From NCBI GenBank assembly GCA_030584005.1, contig CP129486.1:1119556-1183555 (forward strand): DNA of 64,000 nt, read 5' to 3'. The stretch is from Bdellovibrionota bacterium (GTDB lineage Bacteria; Bdellovibrionota_C; UBA2361; JAFLCA01). Both the position numbers and the translations under genes were made by a program. Below are positions 46,782 to 54,542 of this stretch, piece by piece (within the stretch, counting starts at the first letter, position 1; the number at the start of each line of letters is the position of its first letter). Below the pieces are notes generated by a model. It ran no database searches, was not told the origin of the DNA, and saw nothing but the letters and a program-made list of their open reading frames with translations.

Positions 46782-48056
46782 GTGCTCTTCACAGCAGAAG
46801 CGCGGCAGTTGAAATTGTTCTCGAGCGCCTGTCTCTTCGTGGCGTTTGCAGCGAGCGGCTGTACGGCGCAAGGGGTCAGCGTCCTCCGCCACGATGTCGT
46901 GCGGCAGACGCCCTATACCGCAGGCCCTCCAAGCGGGCATGCCTATGCCGGACAACCGCTTCCTGAGGGACTACAAGCTCCATTTCCGGGGCAGCCGATC
47001 AGCGGGTTATCGGGGGGCTTTTTTGAGGATGAGCTGCTTGTAACGGTCCTTGATAACGGCTTTGGCTTGAGAGAAAACTCCGCAGATTTCTTTCCTCGAA
47101 TTGTGTGGTGGAAGTTCGATGCGCCGGGCAGCCCCCCGGTTGTCGTACGAGCGCTGTACCTGACCGACCCACAGGGCTTTATGAGCAGGGGTGCCAAAAG
47201 CACCCCAAGCCACGCAGCCATGCTCAGCCGCTTAAGTGGCGCGGAGATCGACCCAGAGTCAATCGCTCCCGGTTTGCATGGGAGCTACTGGATCGGGGAT
47301 GAGTTCGGGCCCTTCCTGTATCATTTCTCCTCCCGAGGGGAGCTTCTTGAGCCACCGATTGAGATACCGGTACCGGAGCTGCTGGCCGATTATTCTCGGG
47401 ATCAGCGGATCTTCATCTCCCCCGACCACCCAAGATTTCGCCATCTTGGCGCGGACGCTCACAAAGCGGCGAACCTGCCGCGCAGCAAGGGGATCGAGGG
47501 ACTATCGCGAATGCCTGGAGCTGACTCCCTAGTGTTGATGATGGAGGGGCCGCTCGTAGATGCGAAGAACCAGCGCCTTTTACCCATTATCTCCTTTGAC
47601 CTGCACAGACGCGACTTTCGGTTGCGAGGGCTCTATCCCATGGCCAAGCCGCATAGTGTCGAGCCTATTGTTGCACGTCATAAAATCGGCGATCTGCTCG
47701 CGCTTTCTTCTGATTGTTACTTGGTAATTGAAGCGGATGAAGGGCACGGAGTCCTGCCTGATAGAATACCCGGTTTCAAACGAATCATGAGAGCGCTGCC
47801 GTCGAAAGGTGACAACACCCTTATGCTCCAGGCGGAACCGATCCTTGATCTGCTCAATCTCCCCGCCAACCGGTTCAATCTCAATGATTTTCCCTTCGTC
47901 ACCATAGAAGGGATCGCCAAATGGTCGGGGGATACGATCGTGATCTTCAATGATGATAACTTTCCATCAAGCGGGGGGCGTGGTCAGGCTCAATTGGATC
48001 GCACGGAGTTTCTATGGATGCAGCTGCCCGCGTCGGCCGCTTGCCCTGTGCAATAG
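46782..48056 (+). CDS. Phytase-like esterase-domain lipoprotein
   Basis: 424 residues from a GTG two bases after the previous stop. Export signal with probable lipobox AASGC (Cys at about 26). The rest matches the phytase-like esterase family: ISGLSGGFFEDELLVTVLDN, HGSYWIGDEFGPFLYHF, KGIEGLSRMPGADSLVL, LVIEADEGHG and FVTIEGIAKWSGDTIVIFND, a probable beta-propeller. It would sit in the periplasm or outer membrane. Being last in the operon it may serve the envelope system or merely share its promoter. Confidence 0.8.
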   Translation: MLFTAEARQLKLFSSACLFVAFAASGCTAQGVSVLRHDVVRQTPYTAGPPSGHAYAGQPLPEGLQAPFPGQPISGLSGGFFEDELLVTVLDNGFGLRENSADFFPRIVWWKFDAPGSPPVVVRALYLTDPQGFMSRGAKSTPSHAAMLSRLSGAEIDPESIAPGLHGSYWIGDEFGPFLYHFSSRGELLEPPIEIPVPELLADYSRDQRIFISPDHPRFRHLGADAHKAANLPRSKGIEGLSRMPGADSLVLMMEGPLVDAKNQRLLPIISFDLHRRDFRLRGLYPMAKPHSVEPIVARHKIGDLLALSSDCYLVIEADEGHGVLPDRIPGFKRIMRALPSKGDNTLMLQAEPILDLLNLPANRFNLNDFPFVTIEGIAKWSGDTIVIFNDDNFPSSGGRGQAQLDRTEFLWMQLPASAACPVQ

Positions 48057-48357
48057 CCTGAGCATTGCGGCCGGAGCTGCCATGAGGGGCTCATGAAAAA
48101 AATGGATGCATAGTGCAGAGGCTGCCGGTTGTCGTATGGCCAAAAGAGTAGCGTTTTGTCGTCCAGAGTTTTTTGCTGTACCGGGGCTACTTGCTGGGCA
48201 GCTACTCTCGAGGCTGATTGGAGGATCCTTCGCAAACATTTCCTGGAAATCTGCGCCTACTCTCATGGCATGAGAGTAAGAAAGTACCACCCGCACAAGA
48301 GCGTATTGTTCCTGAGCAGTAGCGCCGGTACAGTGAAAGCTGAGTATGCGGCGAATC
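48057..48357. other. Intergenic between convergent genes, no gene seen
   Basis: 301 bases between the phytase-like gene and the interrupted minus-strand gene. Open frames in it lack ribosome sites and family resemblance. No clear terminator or repeat-family member noticed. Confidence 0.45.
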
Positions 48358-49416
48358 TCACTCAAAATGGATACTGTAGGTGAAGTCTGGGTTCACGGGC
48401 TCCGTAGCCTTACTCTTCCATAAGAAGTAAGTAACTGAGGCCGGCGATCCGGTTAAAGCCACCTGACAGCCTGTTTCCCCCATATTGCCGCTCATATTGT
48501 TGCAGCCCCCTGGTTGCTGGCAGCTACCGCCGCAGTGAGGGAACTCCGTTATCTCTCCAGGGTACCCTGAGCCACGACCGCAGTACATTTTTATGTTCGT
48601 CGATTGCTCTTGAACGGGATAGATAAAGGGCGGGCCGAAATCACGGGCATTGTAGTTGTTGAGGCCAATTCGATCCTCCCAACCCCCAACTGGATCAGGT
48701 AGGTCGGGTATGTATCGAAGCAAACTCTCGCGGTACTTGGAGAGATTGATAAAGAGATCGGCTGAACTTTCGCGAGCGTTCCAGCGCACCTCATAGGGGT
48801 AGGGGATGACAGGAAAATCACTCTGATTAAATGTGCCATTCTCAAGAATGTGCGCTCAGGGCCCTGTTGCTTGAAGTAGATACCAAACGGAATGTAGCTC
48901 CGGCCAAAGCAGCACGAAGGGGTTCAAGATCTGCCGTGATTCTTCAGATGGCCCCGCAATGCTGTCCGTTTGCGGCTTCCCGTCATAGGAATACAAAAGG
49001 AACTGCCCGAGAGTGCCCCACCATGGTCGACCATCAACTATCTCTCCAAAAATTTCGCGGGCTGGTGCGTAGCTATTTACCAATAGTGAGCTGTGTTTAT
49101 TTACCTCAGCGATTCTCCGCTCAAGAACCTGGGCACGCGTCCAGCCGTCAAACTCTTCCGCAGGGAGAATCGAGATCTTGGTGCTTCCCTCAGGGGCGGT
49201 TTGACCAAGGTGAAGGCGATTGTGTCCTAGCGGCTGAGTAAGGGTGTCCGGGGGGACGGGCCGGTCAGCGGGAAGCGGAGTACAGAAGTCCTGCGACGGA
49301 GGTTTTGATTTTAGCCCAAAATCCTCGGGCCAGGAGGGAAACAGTGCCAGGTAAGAGAGGAGCAAGAAACAGCCAATAATTCCCAAACGGATGGGACTCA
49401 CGCTTGTTGCATTCAT
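48358..49416 (-). pseudogene. Membrane-anchored Cys-rich protein interrupted by in-frame TGA
   Basis: The first open part (49416-48856) has an N-terminal anchor (GIIGCFLLLSYLALF) and ends at TGA (48858-48856) after YLLQATGP. The next frame-matched codons continue without break as AHILENGTFNQSDFPVIPYP to a stop at 48358, giving about 352 residues if the TGA were read. The second part has no good start of its own and carries a Cys-rich stretch (YCGRGSGYPG, HCGGSCQQPGGC). A TGG-to-TGA change is the simplest explanation; selenocysteine or read-through is possible but no supporting gene is visible. TGA ends other genes here, so the code is standard. Family unknown. Confidence 0.65.
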
Positions 49417-49522
49417 GAATGTTTAATTGGTCGTCGGTGTACAGGGCTCACTCTAGCTACTTTTAAGTAGTGCAAACAGGTCGTTCTTTAGGCCCCCGGG
49501 GCCCCACTTAACGCTGAACGTG

Positions 49523-50575
49523 CTAGCCCGAGGACACTTTTTCAAAGCCACTGGGGGTAACCCTCTTTACCACTGCAGGCAGAGAGAAAGTGTTATCGGC
49601 CATTGCAGAGAAGGTACCCATGGCACCGGAGAAATCCTGCACCCCGTGGAGATGGGAGGCGATTCCTCCCTGGGCATTCCTCCCGTTCATAAGGAGGAGT
49701 GCTGCATCGTGACAACTTCCCGCGCTCAGGAGCGCTGCCTGAGGGAAACGCTCCCTGTAGCGCCGTTCGAACTCACCCGTGGCGTCATCGGCCTGAATAT
49801 ACCATTGGTCAATGAGAGCTCCTCCCGAAAGCTGCACCTCATTCCTATCTTCAAAGGTTTCGATGTTGACGAGCGGAACGGCAATGCCCATTTCACGAGC
49901 TTGCCGGGCGAACACCCCCGTTTGTCCAACATAGAGGTTTACGAAGATCGCCTGCACATGGGGTGCAGCAGCGATGCGTGCGAGATAGCTGCGGAAGTCT
50001 TTGACATCAGAGGGGAACGATTGGTCAAAGGCAACCGTGACCTTGCCGTCGTTCAGTTCATCAAACGCCCTATGCATGGCGAGCATACCCGACTGCTCGG
50101 CGCTCACTCGGGCAATCGTAGTGTGTCCTCTTCTGACCAACTCCTCGAGCAGTACCCGCGCCTCTTCACGAGGGGTTACCCACAGGTTCACCACAAAGCG
50201 TCGTTCCCGTACTATCTCCGGATCGGTCGCAATGGAGACCAGCGGCAGTTGACTCTGCTCGGCAAGTGGAGCCAGCGCCTTGCCCGGGCCAGATGACCAG
50301 GAGATAAGGGCATCTACACCCTGCCGCTTGAGCTTCTGAAATGCAGTAACAGATGCGGCCGGGCTATTGCGATCGTCCTCGTATAATACTTGCGCCGCCT
50401 CAACTGCTCGATCAGCAAGCGCCATCTCAATACCATTGCGGCATGCCTCGCCCAGCGCAGCTGCTTCTCCGCTGAGGGGAAGGATTGCACCAATTCGGAG
50501 CTCCTCAGCCTTCGCAGCAAGAGGGCACAATAGACACCCAACACTGAGCAGCCCCTTCAAGCCAATTCTTCTCAT
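49523..50575 (-). CDS. Periplasmic substrate-binding protein, branched-chain amino-acid type
   Basis: 350 residues. Signal peptide to AAKA (residue 22), then the LivK-like type I periplasmic fold: LRIGAILPLSGEAAALGEAC, VLYEDDRNSPAASVTAFQKL, LVSIATDPEIV and HDAALLLM. It would bind a small solute for an ABC importer, but no permease or ATPase genes are adjacent, so its partner is elsewhere or it serves sensing. Its start overlaps the end of the deacylase gene upstream by four bases. Confidence 0.88.
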   Translation of the reverse strand: MRRIGLKGLLSVGCLLCPLAAKAEELRIGAILPLSGEAAALGEACRNGIEMALADRAVEAAQVLYEDDRNSPAASVTAFQKLKRQGVDALISWSSGPGKALAPLAEQSQLPLVSIATDPEIVRERRFVVNLWVTPREEARVLLEELVRRGHTTIARVSAEQSGMLAMHRAFDELNDGKVTVAFDQSFPSDVKDFRSYLARIAAAPHVQAIFVNLYVGQTGVFARQAREMGIAVPLVNIETFEDRNEVQLSGGALIDQWYIQADDATGEFERRYRERFPQAALLSAGSCHDAALLLMNGRNAQGGIASHLHGVQDFSGAMGTFSAMADNTFSLPAVVKRVTPSGFEKVSSG

Positions 50576-51042
50576 GACTCCTCCCGCAGATCACATACCT
50601 CTGCCGTCACTGCCTTTACGAGTGCTTGCGGCGAACAGCGAAACACCGCGTGAGGCGTCCCGGCAGCGGCCCACACCTCAGGGAAGCGCAACAGATCCTG
50701 GTCAAAAAACAGACGGACGGGTACCGCATGACCGAGTGGCGGGATGCCGCCGATGGGGTAATTTGTAAGCGTTTTTACCTCTTCACCGCGTGGTTGACGA
50801 AGCTCTGGTCCGACGAATCGCATAAGCTTAGCGGCGCTCACCCGATTGGCTCCACTGACGATCGCAAGTATCACCTGGGCTCCGCTGACGAATACTATGC
50901 TCTTGGCGATTTGAGCGACTGTGGTGCCTACTGCTGCTGCTGCTTCGGCGGCCGTGCGGGTGGAAGCCGGCAGCTCAACAACCTGGGAGGGGAGCCCGGC
51001 TTCTTGAAGCGCTTGCTGAACGCGCACACAATTTTGATGCAT
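50572..51042 (-). CDS. YbaK/ProX-type aminoacyl-tRNA deacylase
   Basis: 156 residues, normal for free-standing YbaK/EbsC proteins. Conserved VGTTVAQIAKSIVFV contains the catalytic Lys; LAIVSGANRVSAAKL, YPIGGIPPLGH and FFDQDLLRFPEVWAAAGTPH follow. These enzymes hydrolyse mischarged tRNA (for example Ala- or Cys-tRNA-Pro). Specificity not determined. Overlaps the binding-protein gene downstream; divergent from the TrmB-like regulator, with the palindrome at 51105 between them. Confidence 0.88.
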   Translation of the reverse strand: MHQNCVRVQQALQEAGLPSQVVELPASTRTAAEAAAAVGTTVAQIAKSIVFVSGAQVILAIVSGANRVSAAKLMRFVGPELRQPRGEEVKTLTNYPIGGIPPLGHAVPVRLFFDQDLLRFPEVWAAAGTPHAVFRCSPQALVKAVTAEVCDLREES

Positions 51043-51104
51043 AGAGACCTCGCGTTAATGCTTCATTGAAGCTAGATGGATTTCCAATTATCATCAAGCC
51101 GTAT

Positions 51105-51125
51105 GTGACGGACACTTTCCGTCAC
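51105..51125. promoter_or_regulatory. Palindromic operator candidate before TrmB-like gene
   Basis: Perfect eight-base arms GTGACGGA and TCCGTCAC around CACTT, placed 13-33 bases before the regulator ATG, where bound protein would block initiation. It also lies 63 bases from the divergent deacylase start. Probable site for autoregulation. Confidence 0.55.
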
Positions 51126-51137
51126 TTGGAAGGGGTT

Positions 51138-51932
51138 ATGATATCGCAGCTTTGCAGCTCGTTTGGATTGAGCGAACGGGAGCGCCTCGTCCTGGAGGCG
51201 CTCTCTGACCACGGGGTACAGCCGGCGTCGCGCATTGCTCGTTTTTGCGGGCTGCCGCGTAACACCGCACGAACGATACTCGACCGTCTCGTGACGCTGG
51301 GGTTGTTGGTTCGCAACGTTCGAGCGCATACCCACTTCTACGAGCTGGAGCGGCGGGATGCTCTGTTACGCGTCTTGGAGTATCGGCGCAGCGCGTTCCT
51401 GAAAGAGATTGATGGTCAGATTGCGGTGATTAAGAAGATGGGGGATGCATTGGGGTCTCACGCTTCAGCGGGGACCAAGCCGCGGGTTACTTTTTACGAG
51501 GGATGGCAGGGATTAGAGCGCGTGTACGAAGATACCCTTACCGCCACTGACGGCATCTGTTCGTGGGCCTCTTTTGACGAGAACCAGCGCGCCATGCCGA
51601 AGTACTTTGGCGCCTATTATCGACGCCGCGCCAAGCGGGGAATTCCCATGCGCTCCATCCACCCCGACACTCCCCTTGCGCGTGCGCACCAGAAGCAGGA
51701 TCACAAAGAGCTTAGGACAAGTCGCCTAGTGCCGGCCGATCAGTTCGCCTTTCGCCCGGAGATCCAGGTGTATGATGATAAGGTGAACATAGTCTCCTGG
51801 AAGGACAGGATAGGGGTAATCATACAAAGTCGAGATATTGCAGATGCGCTGCGCTCAATCTTTGAACTCTCTTTCCAAGGGGCACACCACTATGCGCCGA
51901 AGACCAGGGAGAGAAAAAAAGCCCGTCCTTAG
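51138..51932 (+). CDS. TrmB-like winged-helix transcriptional regulator
   Basis: About 264 residues from ATG 51138, with ribosome site GGAAGGGG at 51128-51135; a longer reading to 51066 would run through the palindrome. The N-terminal winged helix (about 8-72: LSERERLVLEALSDHGVQPA, RNTARTILDRLVTLGLL) fits TrmB/MarR-like regulators. The C-terminal part (VTFYEGWQGLERVYEDTLTA onward) matches the TrmB-associated effector domain. Effector unknown. Likely targets are its own gene and the divergent deacylase/binding-protein pair. Confidence 0.85.
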   Translation: MISQLCSSFGLSERERLVLEALSDHGVQPASRIARFCGLPRNTARTILDRLVTLGLLVRNVRAHTHFYELERRDALLRVLEYRRSAFLKEIDGQIAVIKKMGDALGSHASAGTKPRVTFYEGWQGLERVYEDTLTATDGICSWASFDENQRAMPKYFGAYYRRRAKRGIPMRSIHPDTPLARAHQKQDHKELRTSRLVPADQFAFRPEIQVYDDKVNIVSWKDRIGVIIQSRDIADALRSIFELSFQGAHHYAPKTRERKKARP

Positions 51933-51950
51933 CTCCGTATTGCTCAGTGT

Positions 51951-52670
51951 CTACCCTATTAAACGGCGCTCATAATCTGCGGCGAGGGCGCGCAGGGCCG
52001 CGCCGCCATCGCCGGAGAAAGATGGGCCGTGCATCAGCGCAAGTGTGGAGGGGGAAAGCTCCGCGAGTTTTCTGAGTGTGCTTCCCATGTTCGGACTTAG
52101 GCTCGAGTACTTGAAGAGATCCTCGGCCTCGATCGCAGGCCCGACTATATCACCGGTCGTGAGCGCGGGGCCGTCGCCTAGCTGAGTGAAAAGGTCTCCG
52201 CACAGCAGGGTGCGTGTCGATTCTTCGAAGAGCACTCCCGCGTCCCAACCGTGAGGTGTATGCGGCGTGTCGATGAAACGGACCCTCTTCCCGCCCAAGT
52301 CGATCGTTTCGCCGTTCTCGAGAACACGCGGCGGCCGGTCCGCGAAGTCGTTCAAAGACACCATGCAGCCTGTTCGACCGTGCGCAGCGGTCGCGTGCGG
52401 TGAGATCGACAGCCAGTCGTTTAGGGCGCCGCACTCATCGGACTCGAAATGGCCAAATGCGATCCAGCGCAGCCGGTCGGGCGGTATCAGCTGAGCCAAG
52501 GCTGCTTGGGCGAGGGGGAACATTTTACGGAGGCCACTGTGGAACAGGAGCGGTTCTTCCCCCAGGACCAGAAATTGATTGAAAGTGAATCCGCGGGGCG
52601 GGGCGATCTCCGGCACGTAGGTCGAAAGGCGATATATGCCATCAGCGATCTCGGCAACTTTAGTTTCCAT
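51951..52670 (-). CDS. MBL-fold metallohydrolase, flavodiiron-like domain
   Basis: About 239 residues from ATG 52670, chosen because GGAGAG lies just upstream; an ATG four codons earlier is possible. Metal ligands are visible: GHFESDECG (H-x-E-x-D-E, with Glu where His is usual), His in ATAAHGRTG, Asp in LLCGDLFTQ, and a final His in LMHGPSFS. This pattern resembles the oxygen-reducing diiron subgroup of MBL proteins, here without a flavodoxin domain. It is divergent from a TetR gene with a palindrome between them, so it is probably that regulator's target. Confidence 0.85.
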   Translation of the reverse strand: METKVAEIADGIYRLSTYVPEIAPPRGFTFNQFLVLGEEPLLFHSGLRKMFPLAQAALAQLIPPDRLRWIAFGHFESDECGALNDWLSISPHATAAHGRTGCMVSLNDFADRPPRVLENGETIDLGGKRVRFIDTPHTPHGWDAGVLFEESTRTLLCGDLFTQLGDGPALTTGDIVGPAIEAEDLFKYSSLSPNMGSTLRKLAELSPSTLALMHGPSFSGDGGAALRALAADYERRLIG

Positions 52671-52698
52671 AACGCTCTCCATACAAGCTGTAATTCAG

Positions 52699-52714
52699 TA
52701 CACATATATGTGTA
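52699..52714. promoter_or_regulatory. Perfect 16-bp palindrome between MBL and TetR genes
   Basis: TACACATATATGTGTA, fully self-complementary, in the 101-bp divergent region, 29 bases from the MBL start and 58 from the tetR-type start. Typical of a TetR-family operator controlling both genes. Confidence 0.6.
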
Positions 52715-52771
52715 GCAAAATCTAGGCGGGCTTGTCAATAATCGCTGCACATGGTAGTGTAGTGAAACTTT

Positions 52772-53344
52772 ATGGCGCGAACCTACACCCTCCGGCGGCG
52801 GGCCGAGAAGAAGGCGGAGACTCGGCGGCGCATTGTCGAGGCGGCGGTCGACCTACACAGCCGGATCGGCCCGGCGGCAACTTCCGTTAGTATGCTTGCC
52901 GAGCATGCGGGGGTGGAACGCCATACGTTCTACGCCCATTTTCCGGACGAACGGAGCCTCTTTATGGCCTGCTCGCAGCTCTCGCTCGAGCGCGATCCGT
53001 TACCCGATGCCGCGGCCTGGCGCGACATCCACGATCGCACGAGGCGCCTGCGTGCAGGACTTAGGGCGATCTATGGTTGGTATGAGCGAAACGCCCAGTT
53101 AGCGGCCTGCATCCTGCGCGATGCCGAGCACCACCCGCTCACCAAAGAGATCGTAGGGCTTCGACTCGGGCCGTATATGGAAGCGTATCGGGACGTGCTG
53201 GGCAAAGGATTTGGCGCGCGGCAGCGCCCATTGTTGCACCTGGCGCTGAGCTTCTTTACCTGGCGCACGCTCGCGCGGGATGAGGGGCTGGACTGTGAGG
53301 CCGCGGTTGAAATGATGGTCCGAGCGATTGAGGCAAAGACGTGA
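52772..53344 (+). CDS. TetR-family transcriptional regulator
   Basis: 190 residues. The N-terminal helix-turn-helix reads RRRIVEAAVDLHSRIGPAAT, VSMLAEHAGVERHTFYAHFP (about 18-62), the standard TetR DNA-binding pattern. The C-terminal ligand domain is variable and gives no effector clue. Divergent from the MBL-fold gene with a perfect palindrome in between, which supports local repression of both. Confidence 0.9.
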   Translation: MARTYTLRRRAEKKAETRRRIVEAAVDLHSRIGPAATSVSMLAEHAGVERHTFYAHFPDERSLFMACSQLSLERDPLPDAAAWRDIHDRTRRLRAGLRAIYGWYERNAQLAACILRDAEHHPLTKEIVGLRLGPYMEAYRDVLGKGFGARQRPLLHLALSFFTWRTLARDEGLDCEAAVEMMVRAIEAKT

Positions 53345-53808
53345 GCATCATCTGTCGGCCCCGAGACACCAGAGATGCGCATAGAGAATCGTCCGCCAAA
53401 CCTATCATGAGGGCAATTATACCGAAGAGCTGATGCTCCAAGCTCGCCGGCTAGAGCCGCGATGGGATGTGGTCTCCTGAAACGTTCCATCGAGCCAGTT
53501 TCGCGCATAACTATCAATGCTGCCCTGAGGCGGTGAGCCCTTGGCTGGCTTGCCGGAGGCCTCGCGCAAGCTTTGCAGGGTGTGGAAGCGGCGCTACAGA
53601 GCTCGTTGGGCGCGTCCACTGTCACCTGACTAACTATTTGGAACTATTGATAAAAACTTTAGTAACAGGGGCTCCTGCCTGCTCTAACCGCTAAGGCACC
53701 GAAATTGCTGAGCAACAGGGGTAGGGAAGCGGGTATCGGGCGGGTACTAGAACCCAGCGGTGAGCCTGAGAACCGCGTGAAACAGTCCACGCTGCCGAAC
53801 AAAGTACA
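53345..53808. other. 464-bp spacer without gene
   Basis: No convincing coding frame, terminator or promoter. One family F motif (53764-53788) lies 20 bases before the next gene. A tRNA D-arm-like stretch near 53680-53700 on the minus strand lacks the other arms. Confidence 0.5.
53764..53788 (+). repeat. Family F motif, copy 4 (diverged)
   Basis: GCCTGAGAACCGCGTGAAAC then AGTCC. It is the most diverged of the four copies but keeps GCGTGAA and the spacing. Immediately upstream of a secreted-protein gene. Confidence 0.4.
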
Positions 53809-54522
53809 ATGAAAGCGCTGTCTAGAATTCTTCATGCATGTTGCCTTGCCATGGCCCTGCTGTGCAGTGCGGCCAGCGCTCGTGCCTTGGAGATCTGCCC
53901 AGCCTACCCGCGCCTTCGTTGTATCACCGAGGGGGACAGCGGACTACTTGAGCGACTGTTCAAGCGCACACAGTGGCGTGCCACCACATCTGAAGGCGAG
54001 GAACGCAAGGTGGCCAAGGAGATCAGGAAACTGCGAAAAAGCAAGAAGGACGCGTTTCGTCCCGAGCTACGCAGGGCCATGCGCCAGAAACTTTCCACCC
54101 TACGTGCTCGCCGCACCTGGATACGTGATTGTGTAGAGGGTCGATTGAACGATGGGGATGGCGAGGATTCGCCGGATGCTCCAACGCCGCCCGATGGCCA
54201 CTTCCCTGTGATTCATGAATGTAACGACGGAATAGATAACGATGGGGACTCTTGGAGTGATGCTGCCGACAGCGATTGTTCGGTAGGCCAACGCGAGAAT
54301 CGTATCGCACGAACCCTCTGTGAGGATGGGATTGATAACGACGGTGACGGACACATCGATAGCGCAGACGCCGGATGCGACGCTGACAGCGATTCATCTG
54401 AGCAGGGCAACAGCGGGCAATGTTCTGACGGCGTGGACAATGACGGAGATGGAATTGCTGATTATCCCTTAGATCGAGGCTGCAGTAGCCCCGCTGCGGC
54501 AGAAAGTGCAGCGGATGTCTGA
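53809..54522 (+). CDS. Secreted protein with three D-N-D-G repeats
   Basis: 237 residues. Signal peptide to about residue 26 (CSAASARA), a basic helical part (about 60-115), and three Cys-bounded acidic repeats of the form C-x-D-G-x-D-N-D-G-D-x (54217-54279, 54319-54378, 54421-54483). The repeats resemble calcium-binding loops and recur in the beta-helix protein at 27355. It ends just before a 605-residue ORF in the -1 frame that lacks its own signal peptide. The two were probably one gene, so this is likely the N-terminal part of a secreted hydrolase. Confidence 0.7.
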   Translation: MKALSRILHACCLAMALLCSAASARALEICPAYPRLRCITEGDSGLLERLFKRTQWRATTSEGEERKVAKEIRKLRKSKKDAFRPELRRAMRQKLSTLRARRTWIRDCVEGRLNDGDGEDSPDAPTPPDGHFPVIHECNDGIDNDGDSWSDAADSDCSVGQRENRIARTLCEDGIDNDGDGHIDSADAGCDADSDSSEQGNSGQCSDGVDNDGDGIADYPLDRGCSSPAAAESAADV

Positions 54523-54542
54523 TTCCCGACGTCTCGGTCACC

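Noticed and set aside
48358..49416. Alternative genetic code with TGA as Trp
   Set aside because: Several confident genes in the window end in TGA, for example the genes ending at 41251 and 43138.
53071..53625. 184-codon minus-strand frame overlapping the TetR gene
   Set aside because: Mostly antisense to a clear TetR gene, with low-complexity Ala/Ser/Arg composition.
53670..53705. tRNA-like stretch on the minus strand (GGTGCCTTAGCGGTTAGAGC)
   Set aside because: It resembles a D-arm, but no seven-base anticodon loop, T-arm or matching acceptor stem can be built around it.
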